Shown: positions 37,557 to 47,334 of the stretch, piece by piece
Layout of the letters: every line of letters begins with the position of its first letter
Numbering within the stretch: the first letter of the stretch is position 1
Assembly (NCBI GenBank): GCA_947564735.1
Contig: CANOEC010000004.1
Location: 124,001 to 188,000 of the forward strand
Reading direction: 5' to 3'
DNA: 64,000 nucleotides
Origin: an uncultured Lachnospiraceae bacterium
GTDB lineage: Bacteria > Bacillota > Clostridia > Lachnospirales > Lachnospiraceae
Translations under genes and position numbers: made by a program
The notes under the pieces: model-generated
Seen by the model: the letters and a program-made list of their open reading frames with translations, nothing else
What the model was told of the DNA's origin: nothing
Database searches by the model: none

Positions 37557-39386
37557 CTATCCATCTTTTCTGCTAACTTTAAAATAAATCTGATACGGTT
37601 TCCTTACAATCTCATTCAACTTGCAGAAACTGATACCGGGGTCTTGATTCTCCGTCTTATAGAACGTACGGAAAGTTCCCCATTCCCGTTCCGTATCAAC
37701 AGAGAGCTCCTCCTCCGGTGTTTCCGTTATCAGCTTTAGAATCCTTTCCTGCTCCGTGATACCTGCCAGCACGTCCGGTCCGTAGCGGAAGGCGCCCATA
37801 CTCGCATCATCCGGCAGTGGAACAAAGGTAAGACCGATGGGAAAAGTCACTACAATCTCGTCCTTATCCGCCCATGTTCTTTCAATCCTTGCAAAATGCG
37901 CGGTATCGGCTGTCGCCATTTCCAGAGCGCCATTCACATATATTTGAGCCTGTTCCTTCACCCAGTCGGGAATCCGCAGCAGCAATGCAAAAGAAGCCTC
38001 CCCTTCCAGCTCCATGGTAAACACAAATTTGCGAAAATCGGGCTTCTCTGCAAACGCAGATGCCGTTTCAGTAATACTCTGTGCTGCGTTGTTCTCGCTG
38101 GAGCTCTGTAAACTTCCGTTCATATAATCCTGTCTGAGCTTCATACAGATTTCTTTTCCTGCCGCCGTAAAATATACCTCGGAATCCGCATACTGGGTCA
38201 CGTATAACTCCTGCCCCTCCTGATAATACAGCAGACGGTTCCAAGCGGCATTTGCCTGAACCATCGTTCCATGGCAGCAGAAGAAGCTGTCCATTTCCCC
38301 TGCCCAGTCCTTTCTGCTTCCTGCCTTCATGGGCAGGAAATAAGTGAGGAGTCCATCGCCGCAATAGGCCTGCGCCATAATCCCATTTTGTATATTATAT
38401 TCGATGTAATGCATATACTTCGGATCCTTTGTATGCCGAAACAAAAATTCCGCCAGACGAATCATATTATATACCGTACAGTGTTCTTGATTCTTATCGC
38501 CCAGCCTGCGTTTCAGCCGTTGCATTGGCGTCCAGATTTCCCCTTGGGTCTGTCCTCCCGTGACGAAATAGCCTCTGTCTGTCACCGCACATTTCCAATA
38601 GCTTTCTACAATGGCAAGCCACTTTTCTTCTCCCGTTGCCTCATAAGCCCTCGCACATCCCAGCACCTCCGGAATGGTGGTGTTGGCGTGCATATTCGTA
38701 AGCACATCTTTTCCCTCAAGAAGCGGCTCAAACAGCCTTCTCCTGTAATAACGTTCCATCAAAATCTGATATTTTTTCTCATGGGTCAACTGGTAGAGCT
38801 GTACCCAGATTTCCATCATTCCCCCGGTCTCCACATCCATGATATCATCAAACTGCTCTCTTTCATAGCCGCCGCTCCACCTATAGAACCAGTCCGCCAG
38901 TTTTTCCGCAATCTCCAGAGCAGGCTTTAATTCCATATACTGCCAGACATCTAAAAGACCCATAAACAGTTTATGAATGGTATACTGGGGCGCCCAGACC
39001 GGTTTGCCCTTTCCAATCCAGTACAGATATTTTTCCGGAATGGAGCACACCCACTCTCCGCCGTTATCCTCTTGACACAGAGAAAGCTCTTTTAAGATTG
39101 CAGACGTCTTTGCCTTCAATTCCTCATCCTGCGTCTCCTCATAGTGCATCGCAGCCGCCGACAGCCAGTGTCCCAGAAAATGTCCCCGCAACTGACAGGT
39201 CGGGTCCTCCCAGCCACCCATAAAATCTGTATCTTTCCCCCTTGATGAATATCTTCCTGCCTCCAGCTGGAAATTCCTCAGAAGCTGTCCATTCTTCAAT
39301 TTCATCAGATATTCCCTGTTTGCCGCTTCTCTCCGAAGAAGTTCTCCTTCTCTTAGCACTACCTTTTTTCCCTTTAACTGTTCCAT
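37557..39386 (-). CDS. GH127-like beta-L-arabinofuranosidase (DUF1680)
   Basis: Glycoside hydrolase of about 609 residues without a signal peptide, so probably cytoplasmic. The alpha/alpha barrel covers about 1-420, followed by beta-sandwich domains. The zinc-cysteine active site known in GH127 can be traced: Glu301 and Cys303 in NQEHCTVYN, and Cys370-Cys371 in FFCCHGT, where one of the paired cysteines acts as nucleophile. The substrate is expected to be an L-arabinofuranosyl disaccharide or oligosaccharide taken up by the ABC system upstream. GH146 is the closest alternative. The start at 39386 has AAGGAG nine bases upstream. Confidence 0.85.
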   Translation of the reverse strand: MEQLKGKKVVLREGELLRREAANREYLMKLKNGQLLRNFQLEAGRYSSRGKDTDFMGGWEDPTCQLRGHFLGHWLSAAAMHYEETQDEELKAKTSAILKELSLCQEDNGGEWVCSIPEKYLYWIGKGKPVWAPQYTIHKLFMGLLDVWQYMELKPALEIAEKLADWFYRWSGGYEREQFDDIMDVETGGMMEIWVQLYQLTHEKKYQILMERYYRRRLFEPLLEGKDVLTNMHANTTIPEVLGCARAYEATGEEKWLAIVESYWKCAVTDRGYFVTGGQTQGEIWTPMQRLKRRLGDKNQEHCTVYNMIRLAEFLFRHTKDPKYMHYIEYNIQNGIMAQAYCGDGLLTYFLPMKAGSRKDWAGEMDSFFCCHGTMVQANAAWNRLLYYQEGQELYVTQYADSEVYFTAAGKEICMKLRQDYMNGSLQSSSENNAAQSITETASAFAEKPDFRKFVFTMELEGEASFALLLRIPDWVKEQAQIYVNGALEMATADTAHFARIERTWADKDEIVVTFPIGLTFVPLPDDASMGAFRYGPDVLAGITEQERILKLITETPEEELSVDTEREWGTFRTFYKTENQDPGISFCKLNEIVRKPYQIYFKVSRKDG

Positions 39387-39421
39387 ATCATGCCTCTCCT
39401 TTTTGCTTTTCCATTCCATCA

Positions 39422-41167
39422 TCACGCCAAATGAACGGTTCTGTCCTTCGGCAAATCCTTCTCCTCTGTCACATCCAACATAGGCTCTCCATCAATATCA
39501 AAATGTACCCTGCGGGCGCAGGCAGACCTTACTCCCTGCACACCCGGTCTTGCATGATAAAAATTCCATGTCAGTCCATTTTCGTCCGTCACATAAGAAT
39601 TGTGTCCGGGACCGTATTCTCCCGGCACGCTTCTGGAAGACAGCAGGGGGAAGTTATTCTTTCTCCAATTGGCAGGGTTCAACAGGTCGCTTCCCATCAC
39701 CGGTTTTAACAGACCTACCGCATAAGTAGCGTCCACTGCTGCCCCGGAGTACGTTATCATCAACTGCCCGTCATGCCAAAGCGCATAAGGTCCTTCCACG
39801 ACAAAAGTATGGTTATTTTCCCAGCCATATTCCGGCAAAGCCACGCAGACGGGAGTCGTCAGAAGCTTCCACGGCTCCTTCTCATCAATTTTTGCAAGGT
39901 ACAAAAACGCCCCCTGGTCTACCGGAATAAACTGCCTCTGGGACCACATGGCATAAACGCTTCCTTCATAGACAAAAGTCGTCATATCCAGCGAAATTAC
40001 TTTTCCCGCTTCGCAAAGGGGTGTTCCATCCTGCTTTACTACCATATGCGGCTTAGACCAATCCTCTCTGCACATCGGGTCGCCTCCCTCCCGAAGCTGC
40101 ATAACTCTGGACTCTTCATAGTAAAATTCCCCTTCCGTTGCCCCATGGAAAATATAAAGCCTGCCGCCAATCTCATGAAACTCCGGCGCCCACAGCAGAC
40201 CGCCGATACCGGGATAAGTGACAGAATCCAAAAGCAGCACCTCCGGCGCCGTAATGATTCCTTCCAGCGTATCCGCACATCTTATATACAAGGTATGATT
40301 ATTATCTGCATCATTGGTGGCTATAAAGTAATATTTCCCATGCCAATACATGCAGCATGGGTCAGCACGGTTTTCTGCAAAAGGAAAGGGGAAATGTTCT
40401 TGATGTATTCTTCCTGACCTGCCGTCAGGCTCCCAGTCGATTTTCCGTTTTACCACCTGCCCGTCACTATAAAAAGCCTGCGCACAGCGTTCCCTAAAAG
40501 AGCTGTCCTCCGTAATCTCTATCTGCTCACAAACGGGAACCATCAGCTTCTTTATCAGATATTCTCCCAGTTCATCAGGAATAACCATGCAATTGCCGTC
40601 CCGGCAGCCCTCAATTTCTACAAGGCTTTCTTCCGTCGCGCCACTTTTCCAAATTTCGTCTGTCCCTTTCTGTATTTCCTGCCCTTCTCCTATCTGTCCG
40701 CCAAAAGGATTACCCCACGTCTCCATGGTTTTCCCGTCCCCGCACTCCCAGACAATTCTATAGCTGTCTTTCTCATAGTTGTATTCACAACCTACCTGTT
40801 GAATCAAAACATCCTTCTCAAGCCTGCACAACCCAATCTCCCGATAGTGCACCAAATCCCTGCTTTCCCAAAAAAGCACGCTTCCTTTACTTTCCTCATC
40901 CGGTTCCCCATCAGCTTCTGTCCGCACTGCGACCACACCGTAACCGTCGTCTTTCTTCTGAAATATCCGGGGATTTCGCAGACTTTTGGCAACGAGCGTC
41001 CCGTCTTGTCTCTGCACGGCTTTCGCATACAGCAGTCCTTCGTTATGATGGAACGGAATAAATTTATCTCCCGCTTCCTTTCTCCATGCCAGATGCATAC
41101 TAAAGGCAAGCCGCCCTGCATAAATCATATCTTCCATGGGCTTTCTTGTATAGCATAAAATTTCCAT
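39422..41167 (-). CDS. GH43-like glycosidase with duplicated propeller part
   Basis: Protein of 581 residues with no signal peptide. The C-terminal 320 residues look like a GH43 five-bladed propeller. Candidate catalytic residues are Asp269 in ADPCC, the WAPE block with Glu329, and the general acid Glu458 in VEGPY. The N-terminal 250 residues contain NPRIFQKKDDGYGVVAV and LFWESRDLVHY, which resemble propeller blades again, so the protein may carry a degenerate second propeller. Arabinofuranosidase or xylosidase activity would fit the locus. It overlaps nothing and is followed by the GH127 gene. Confidence 0.75.
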   Translation of the reverse strand: MEILCYTRKPMEDMIYAGRLAFSMHLAWRKEAGDKFIPFHHNEGLLYAKAVQRQDGTLVAKSLRNPRIFQKKDDGYGVVAVRTEADGEPDEESKGSVLFWESRDLVHYREIGLCRLEKDVLIQQVGCEYNYEKDSYRIVWECGDGKTMETWGNPFGGQIGEGQEIQKGTDEIWKSGATEESLVEIEGCRDGNCMVIPDELGEYLIKKLMVPVCEQIEITEDSSFRERCAQAFYSDGQVVKRKIDWEPDGRSGRIHQEHFPFPFAENRADPCCMYWHGKYYFIATNDADNNHTLYIRCADTLEGIITAPEVLLLDSVTYPGIGGLLWAPEFHEIGGRLYIFHGATEGEFYYEESRVMQLREGGDPMCREDWSKPHMVVKQDGTPLCEAGKVISLDMTTFVYEGSVYAMWSQRQFIPVDQGAFLYLAKIDEKEPWKLLTTPVCVALPEYGWENNHTFVVEGPYALWHDGQLMITYSGAAVDATYAVGLLKPVMGSDLLNPANWRKNNFPLLSSRSVPGEYGPGHNSYVTDENGLTWNFYHARPGVQGVRSACARRVHFDIDGEPMLDVTEEKDLPKDRTVHLA

Positions 41168-41195
41168 ATCCTTTTCTCCTCCTTAAGTTCTGTTT

Positions 41196-43208
41196 TTACT
41201 TCACAACGTTGTCACAACTAAATTCCCATACCTCTCCTGCCATTCCTTCCATAATACTTGCCCCTGCCCATGGCATCAGAGCAAACCATGTGGAAGACAG
41301 GCTGTTGTCCGGATAAGTTTCTTTTAAAAGTCCCTGACTATAACAAAACCGCTCCGACATCCAGCCCTTTTTCCCATAATCAAATTCTCTGTCATAGTGG
41401 TTATAGGTCTGGCTTCCCCAAAGAAGTACATCCCTAAGCCGTGATTTGATATAATCGTCTTTTGTCTGCTTTACATAGTACAGAAGCTCGTCCACAATGG
41501 TGCTGGACATGGGATGGATATGGGGGTTGACTACCGATGTGATAGAACCGCCACAGCTGCACCAGCCTGTTTTGCTAAGGGGCGGCACCTTGATAGGCGA
41601 ATGGTAACAGAACTTAAAGGTCAGCTCATAGTCGATGCCGTCTCTTAAATGCCGCAGATATTTTTCTTCCCCTGTCATCTTATGCAGGAATACCACCGCC
41701 CGTATATACGCTAATATCCCTTCGGAATCTATTCCTTTTGAAATATCCAAAGGTCCGCCATAGCACTCGCACTTTTTTACAAATGCCTGATAGTAATGTT
41801 CCTCACTTTCCCGAACGCCGTCAAGCCATACCCTTTCCCCGGACGCTTCCATATAGGCAAGCACTGCCGTCATACACCATACGCTTCCGAAAGAATCGTA
41901 TTCCAATCCTGCTCCCGTGTCAACCGATAAAATATAAGGATACTCCTTATCATAATTTTTCTGTATCTCCAGCTTTTCCACAATGGGTTTTGCAAAAGCA
42001 AGCCATTCCGGATGCTCTTCCTTTCTTGTATCTTTCAGAAACTGATATGCTTTCATCAGATAATAGACCCCTTGTCCTGCCAAATACCCCGTATGTCCCG
42101 GCGTCTTTATCCCGTCAAACCACCAGCCGCGCTGAGTCCACTCTCCATCCATATACCCGTCATAAGGCAGACCGGAACGCTCATTCATGCAATTTTCTAC
42201 AATGTTACTGATGCAGCACATCGCCTGTTCCTTCATGTCTGAATCCGAAAGCCGCACCGCTGCCATCAGCATCGGAACAGCCACCGAAAGACCGTTTGTC
42301 CATGAAAAGCTCCCCAGCTCCCGAAAGCTTACTTCATCGCTCTCCGGCGCATTAAAAACAAAGAGGGAATATGCCTTTCTTTCCGGCAGCCATGCATTTT
42401 CCTTGACCGCCTCCGCCAAATCCCTGACCGTTTCCTCCAAAGAGGCGCCACACCGGGGCGCTTCATGATAAAAACCATAAACCTCTTCTAAGACCCGATG
42501 GATTTCCAAGACTTCCTCTGCTTCAAAATCATACACATAGAGAAAAAATTCGATTGCTTCGTCCTCTTCCAGCAAAAAACATTGTCCCTCAAGACCTCTT
42601 CTTTCCCTAACGTCTGCAGAATCTACAAAAAGCCATGGGGCATTCTCATACCCAAGGGTATATCCCACCTGACTGATATTCCCCCTCTCATCCTGCAAAT
42701 AGGCATTACAAGTGAACCCCGCATACTGAAAAAACGTTTCCTCTCTTCCTATTACATCCTGCTTTTTACCATCTGTGATTGTCCAATAAGGGCTTGCATG
42801 AAATCCATAAATCCTGCCCGTATCCCATACAAGAACCGCCGGGTGTGACAACCTGTCTCCACGCACCATCCACCATGGCGACGCGGGAAGCCGCTGCTCC
42901 CTGCGGATTCTTGGATACAGTCTCTGCCCTTCCATAGGGGTATCTCCCCGATTGGTTCCATACATAAAACCGGGCATAAAAATCCGGGGGTTTTCCCTTT
43001 TCCTTTCTATCCCTATATGAATCACACCTTCCCATGGTTTTCCACTTTCATTCGCAATGATAACCTTATAGAGAAATGGATCTTTGGGTACTCCTGTGCC
43101 TTTGCAGACCTGCGCCTCCCCTTTCAGTCCATGTTCCGCCATTTCAAGGTATTCTGCTGTTTCCTGCTCTTTTGCTCTTGCCAAAAAGCGGATTTTTCTT
43201 TCTTCCAT
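41196..43208 (-). CDS. Large protein of unknown family, sugar-locus associated
   Basis: About 670 residues, no signal peptide or membrane segment. I do not recognise the family. The first 250 residues look beta-rich, with NPRIFMPGFMYGTNRGDTP and DSADVRERRGLEGQ. The remainder looks like an alpha/alpha barrel with repeating helix pairs, including SFSWTNGLSVAVPMLMAA, WWFDGIKTPGHTGYLAGQG, and GWCSCGGSITSVVNPHIHP. An N-terminal beta-sandwich with a C-terminal six-hairpin barrel is the layout of several glycosidases and lyases, so a carbohydrate-active enzyme is plausible. Position between the permeases and two glycosidases supports this. The start at 43208 has AGAGGA seven bases upstream. Confidence 0.6.
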   Translation of the reverse strand: MEERKIRFLARAKEQETAEYLEMAEHGLKGEAQVCKGTGVPKDPFLYKVIIANESGKPWEGVIHIGIERKRENPRIFMPGFMYGTNRGDTPMEGQRLYPRIRREQRLPASPWWMVRGDRLSHPAVLVWDTGRIYGFHASPYWTITDGKKQDVIGREETFFQYAGFTCNAYLQDERGNISQVGYTLGYENAPWLFVDSADVRERRGLEGQCFLLEEDEAIEFFLYVYDFEAEEVLEIHRVLEEVYGFYHEAPRCGASLEETVRDLAEAVKENAWLPERKAYSLFVFNAPESDEVSFRELGSFSWTNGLSVAVPMLMAAVRLSDSDMKEQAMCCISNIVENCMNERSGLPYDGYMDGEWTQRGWWFDGIKTPGHTGYLAGQGVYYLMKAYQFLKDTRKEEHPEWLAFAKPIVEKLEIQKNYDKEYPYILSVDTGAGLEYDSFGSVWCMTAVLAYMEASGERVWLDGVRESEEHYYQAFVKKCECYGGPLDISKGIDSEGILAYIRAVVFLHKMTGEEKYLRHLRDGIDYELTFKFCYHSPIKVPPLSKTGWCSCGGSITSVVNPHIHPMSSTIVDELLYYVKQTKDDYIKSRLRDVLLWGSQTYNHYDREFDYGKKGWMSERFCYSQGLLKETYPDNSLSSTWFALMPWAGASIMEGMAGEVWEFSCDNVVK

Positions 43209-43342
43209 AAACTTTTCCTCTACTTTCTTAGATATACGCCGATAAAAGACAGCGTCGGTACCACAAGGCACACACAGAAAAAAACCGCCCGCAGCCTTCC
43301 TGCCGCCAGCGGTTTCCTTTCCGGCAAAAACCTGCCTTTTCA

Positions 43343-44263
43343 TTAACCTTTTACAGCCCCCAGTGTAACACCTTTTACAAAATACTTCTGTAAGAAAGGA
43401 TACACTACCAGAATCGGGACGGAGGCAACAATCGTAACTGCCGCCCGGATAGAAGTCGGGGTAATCGTATTCGCTACTTGTGATTCCTGTCCGAACATAC
43501 TGGAATTATCACGCCCGGACTGCATTGCAGAAGACAAAAGCTTCATCATTTCATATTGCAGTGTGGTCAGATTATCTTTGCTGGAGGCATACAAGAATGT
43601 ATCAAACCACTGGTTCCATGCACCTACTGCACACCAGAGGGCAACGGTTGCAAGCACCGGCTTACTGCAAGGTATCACAATCTGCCAAAAACAACGGAAA
43701 TATCCTGCCCCGTCCACCATAGCCGCCTCTGTCAGACTTTCCGGAATCTGCTGCATAAAAGACTTGATTACAATCACATTATAAACACTCAACAGACCGG
43801 GAATCACGTACACCGCAAAGTTATTCAGCAGCTTTAAGTCCTTCATTAAGAAATAGGTAGGAATCAATCCCGCTGAAACATACATTGTAATAATAAAGTA
43901 AGCGGTAATAAACTTTTTCCCCACCAAATCCTTCCGGGAGAGTACATAGGCAACCAAAGAACTGATGGCGACACCTAACACCGTAGATAAAACCGTCCTC
44001 AGTATAGAATTGAATGCCGCCGTCGCCATGAGCTTATTCTTAAACACCGTCTGATAGCTGTAAAGGGAAAAGACCCTTGGAAACAAAGTGATTCCACCAC
44101 GCAAAGTATCCTGCGCGTCGTTAAAGGAAACAGCGATGGTATTCCAGAAGGGATACAGCATGACCACGATTACAAAAACCATGATGACACCGTTGACAAT
44201 ATTAAAAATCATATCATGCCATCGAATGTTTTTATGTTTTTTATTTACCATTTCATTTGACAT
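43343..44263 (-). CDS. Carbohydrate ABC transporter permease, LplC/YtcP type
   Basis: Inner membrane subunit of a CUT1-type sugar importer. Six hydrophobic segments are seen in 306 residues. The cytoplasmic EAA loop that contacts the ATPase reads ESLTEAAMVDGAGYF. It pairs with the permease directly upstream (13 bases). No ATPase gene is present in the locus, so the complex probably uses a shared MsmX-like ATPase encoded elsewhere, as is usual for this family. Confidence 0.94.
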   Translation of the reverse strand: MSNEMVNKKHKNIRWHDMIFNIVNGVIMVFVIVVMLYPFWNTIAVSFNDAQDTLRGGITLFPRVFSLYSYQTVFKNKLMATAAFNSILRTVLSTVLGVAISSLVAYVLSRKDLVGKKFITAYFIITMYVSAGLIPTYFLMKDLKLLNNFAVYVIPGLLSVYNVIVIKSFMQQIPESLTEAAMVDGAGYFRCFWQIVIPCSKPVLATVALWCAVGAWNQWFDTFLYASSKDNLTTLQYEMMKLLSSAMQSGRDNSSMFGQESQVANTITPTSIRAAVTIVASVPILVVYPFLQKYFVKGVTLGAVKG

Positions 44264-44276
44264 CTTCCTTTCCTCC

Positions 44277-45185
44277 TTACATCAGGCTGTTTTCATCGAA
44301 TTTATTTGCTATGGCATTGGTGCCAAAAACGAGAATCAAGGAAATCACGGACTTAAAAATACCCGCCGCTGTAGCTAAGGAATAATTTCCGATATTCATA
44401 CCATATTTCAGTACGTAAATATCCAGTGTCTGGGATACATCCTGTAAAAGACCGCCACCTAACAGGTAAGGCACTTCAAAAGCAGTATTCAGAATCCATC
44501 CAAGATTCATGATGGTAAGTACCACGATCGTAGATTTGATTCCCGGCAGCGTCACATGCCACATCCTCTTAAAACGACCTGCACCATCGAGCTGTGCCGC
44601 CTCATACAAATCCTGATCGATTCCCGCAATCGCCGCAATGTAGATAATGGAATTCCACCCTGTTTCTTTCCATATGCTTGCAAATGTGGCAACCCACCAG
44701 AAATATTTCTGTTCACCGAGAAACAGTACCGGCTTATCAATAATATGTAACGCCATCAGAAACTCATTTAACATGCCATCGCTCGCCAGCATATTGGAAA
44801 CCAGAGAAGTAACGATAATCCAGCTTAAAAAGTGAGGCAGATAGGATACCGTCTGCGTTACTTTCTTAAAGCCCACCGATTTGATTTCATTCAAAAGCAA
44901 GGCGAATACAATGGCAAACACGGTGCCAAACACCAGATTCATGACCGACATGCCCAGCGTATTGCGCATGCTTCTCCAGAATTCCGCATCACCAAAAAGG
45001 AATTTAAACTGGGAAAGTCCCACAAAATCAGACCCGGCATAACCTTTTGCCGGTTTAAAATTCTGAAAAGCCATAATCCATCCCTTTAAAGGATAGTAGG
45101 AAAAGATAAAAGTATAAATCATACAGGGAATAATCATGAAATACAATACTCTCTGCCCTGCAATTTTTTTCATTTTTTTCTTCAC
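44277..45185 (-). CDS. Carbohydrate ABC transporter permease, LplB/YteP type
   Basis: Second membrane subunit of the same importer, 302 residues and six membrane segments. The EAA loop reads DLYEAAQLDGAGRF. It begins with GTG, AAGGAGG seven bases upstream. The N-terminus is very basic (MKKKMKKIAGQR). The solute-binding protein precedes it by 67 bases. LplB/LplC/LipO-type systems import large oligosaccharides of plant polymers. Confidence 0.94.
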   Translation of the reverse strand: MKKKMKKIAGQRVLYFMIIPCMIYTFIFSYYPLKGWIMAFQNFKPAKGYAGSDFVGLSQFKFLFGDAEFWRSMRNTLGMSVMNLVFGTVFAIVFALLLNEIKSVGFKKVTQTVSYLPHFLSWIIVTSLVSNMLASDGMLNEFLMALHIIDKPVLFLGEQKYFWWVATFASIWKETGWNSIIYIAAIAGIDQDLYEAAQLDGAGRFKRMWHVTLPGIKSTIVVLTIMNLGWILNTAFEVPYLLGGGLLQDVSQTLDIYVLKYGMNIGNYSLATAAGIFKSVISLILVFGTNAIANKFDENSLM

Positions 45186-45252
45186 AGCAGCACCTCCTTA
45201 TGAAAACGGCAGGAGAGCAAAAATCCCTCCTGCCTGCTTCGCTCAAAAACTA

Positions 45253-47049
45253 TTATTTTGCCATTTTCTCGGCGATCTGTCTGTCAATTTCTGTCTGATA
45301 GGATGCAAGATCAAGGCTCGTGAACTCATTTGTAAATTCTTCCCAAAGAGATTCGTATTCCGCATCGCTGGATGCAATAATCAGTCTCGGGAAATATCTG
45401 CTGCAGACATCCACAATTTTCTCATTGGTAACTGCCGCCGCACTTCCATCCTCCAAAGACATGCCCCAAACAGGATAATAAGCGCCACGTTTCACAGGTT
45501 CGGAATGCATCTGTGCGGGATATTCAATGCCATATCCTGTCAAAAACGCCTGATCAGACTCACTCTGGGCTGCCAGATACTCTGCTGCAGAGTCGTCCGT
45601 ACCAGCAGGCATGCCATCCTCTTTGTAGACACCATCATAAGCCGGGCAGTAATTTACCAGTGTGCTGCCGGTCTGGTCACGGCTCTTTTCCGTATCCTGA
45701 ACAATCGCACGTCTCTCAGGCTTCAGCGCTCTATCCGTACCGTCTTCCGTGAACTCCCAATCAACACCTTCTTCACCCCATTGCAGATAATCCTGAACCT
45801 CTCTCTGCAGCATCCAGTCAAAGTAAGCAAGGATACGGTCCGGATTTTCACAGTTAACGGAAATCATAACCGAATTATTAGTTGCAGGCAGTCCGTTTGC
45901 CGCATCAATATAGCCATCCTTTACGCCCGGATTCGTAACCGGCACGCTTACATAAGTACGCTCAAATTTGCCGTCAGCTTTCAGAAGGTTGTTGGCGCTC
46001 TGGAAGTTCCAGTTCTGGTCAAAGAAACCAAGAACGGCTCCTGTCGTGATATTTGCAATATAGGAATCATAATCCTGCGTCAAGGATTCTGCGCGAATCA
46101 CGCCCTTCTGGTATTCTTCGTTCAGTTTCTTATAAAAATCATGCGCTGTTTCGCTGCTCTGATAGAAAGAAGTCTCTAATGTCTCCTGATCTACGAAAAT
46201 ATTACCTTCATTGCTGACACCCATCAGGTTCTGTGCCGGATTCAATAAAGACCAGTTACGCCAGCCGTCCGCCAGCATTTCATATCCCATGGTCTTAACG
46301 CCGTCAATTTCAGGGTGATTTGCCATGTAATCTTCAATCAGCTTAAAATAATCGTCCAAGGTGCGAACCTCCGGATATCCCGCTTCCGCCAGAACATCTT
46401 TCTGGATATAGAAACCGATACCTGCCTCAAAGATAGGCGGCTCATCCACAACATCATTGTTGAACCATCCGTAGATAGGCAGACCATAGACATGACCATC
46501 CGCCTGCTCCAGATATTTCAATGACTGACCATACCATTTCTGCAGATTGGGATACTTAGGAATATAATCCTCCAAAGGAATTGCCGCCCCTGCATCCATA
46601 AACTTGGGTGCCGCATCGCCTGCGAAAATAAGATCGGGATAATCACCGCCGGCAATCATAACACCGATTTTCTGGTCAAGGTCGCCCACCAGAAATTCAA
46701 TATCCAGCGTCACGCCCGTCAATTCCTGAATTTTATTAATCACCGGATTATCATCCGCCGGATCTACACCGGGGTCACGTACAAAATAGGTATAAGTAAT
46801 AGGGTCACCCGCGTCCGCCATAGGAGCAAGTCCGCCGTAATTGCCGTCAGACGAGGCGCCTGCGTCCGCTGCCGGAGCTTCTGCATCATCCTCTCCCGCT
46901 GCCGGGGTCTGGGCTTCTTCCTCCGTAGCCTCACTTCCTGCTGTCTCATTAGCGCCATCATTGGATGAATCGTTTCCCCCGCCACATGCTGTCGCAGAAA
47001 CTGCCATACAGGCCGCCAATAGAACCGCAAGCATTTTCTTTCTTTTCAT
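45253..47049 (-). CDS. Extracellular solute-binding lipoprotein, sugar type
   Basis: Substrate-binding lipoprotein of 598 residues. A signal peptide ends in a lipobox AVSATACGGG with the lipidated Cys at about residue 22. A low-complexity Ala/Glu/Asp linker (about 30-70) follows, then the cluster 1 binding domain. Such 550-600-residue binding proteins go with LplB/LplC permeases and bind plant oligosaccharides. It is the first gene of the sugar operon and the most likely target of the direct-repeat operator at 47,181-47,214. Confidence 0.93.
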   Translation of the reverse strand: MKRKKMLAVLLAACMAVSATACGGGNDSSNDGANETAGSEATEEEAQTPAAGEDDAEAPAADAGASSDGNYGGLAPMADAGDPITYTYFVRDPGVDPADDNPVINKIQELTGVTLDIEFLVGDLDQKIGVMIAGGDYPDLIFAGDAAPKFMDAGAAIPLEDYIPKYPNLQKWYGQSLKYLEQADGHVYGLPIYGWFNNDVVDEPPIFEAGIGFYIQKDVLAEAGYPEVRTLDDYFKLIEDYMANHPEIDGVKTMGYEMLADGWRNWSLLNPAQNLMGVSNEGNIFVDQETLETSFYQSSETAHDFYKKLNEEYQKGVIRAESLTQDYDSYIANITTGAVLGFFDQNWNFQSANNLLKADGKFERTYVSVPVTNPGVKDGYIDAANGLPATNNSVMISVNCENPDRILAYFDWMLQREVQDYLQWGEEGVDWEFTEDGTDRALKPERRAIVQDTEKSRDQTGSTLVNYCPAYDGVYKEDGMPAGTDDSAAEYLAAQSESDQAFLTGYGIEYPAQMHSEPVKRGAYYPVWGMSLEDGSAAAVTNEKIVDVCSRYFPRLIIASSDAEYESLWEEFTNEFTSLDLASYQTEIDRQIAEKMAK

Positions 47050-47180
47050 ATATTGCTCTCCTTTCTGGGAATCCTACCCAAATTATTGTCTATGAATTGC
47101 TTCATATACGTATTTTAATAAAAAAAATTTCGGGTATCATTCCATAAAAGAGATTAAATATTCCTTTTTCTGTACATCTT

Positions 47181-47214
47181 TTTGTGCAAATATTGCCCTT
47201 TGTGCAAATATTGC
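47181..47214. promoter_or_regulatory. Perfect 16-bp direct repeat, candidate AraC operator
   Basis: TTTGTGCAAATATTGC occurs twice without mismatch (47181-47196 and 47199-47214), an 18-bp period, between the divergent araC-type gene and the binding-protein operon. AraC-family proteins bind direct half-site repeats, so this is a probable operator. Two bases separate the copies, so they lie on nearly the same helical face. Confidence 0.65.
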
Positions 47215-47267
47215 GATTTACGAATAAATGGAGTCAAAAGCGTGCGCAGAAATGAGGAATAACATGA

Positions 47268-47296
47268 TTGACCTTGTTCAAACAATGATGTATACT
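47268..47296 (+). promoter_or_regulatory. Predicted promoter of the AraC-type regulator
   Basis: TTGACC (47268-47273) and TATACT (47291-47296) are separated by exactly 17 bases, 39 bases before the ATG. Confidence 0.7.
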
Positions 47297-47334
47297 CATG
47301 AAAAATTACTAACAATACCAGAAAGGAACGATCC

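Noticed and set aside
45136-46179. 347-codon plus-strand frame opposite the solute-binding protein
   Set aside because: It is antisense to a well-supported lipoprotein gene and shows no domain or start signal.
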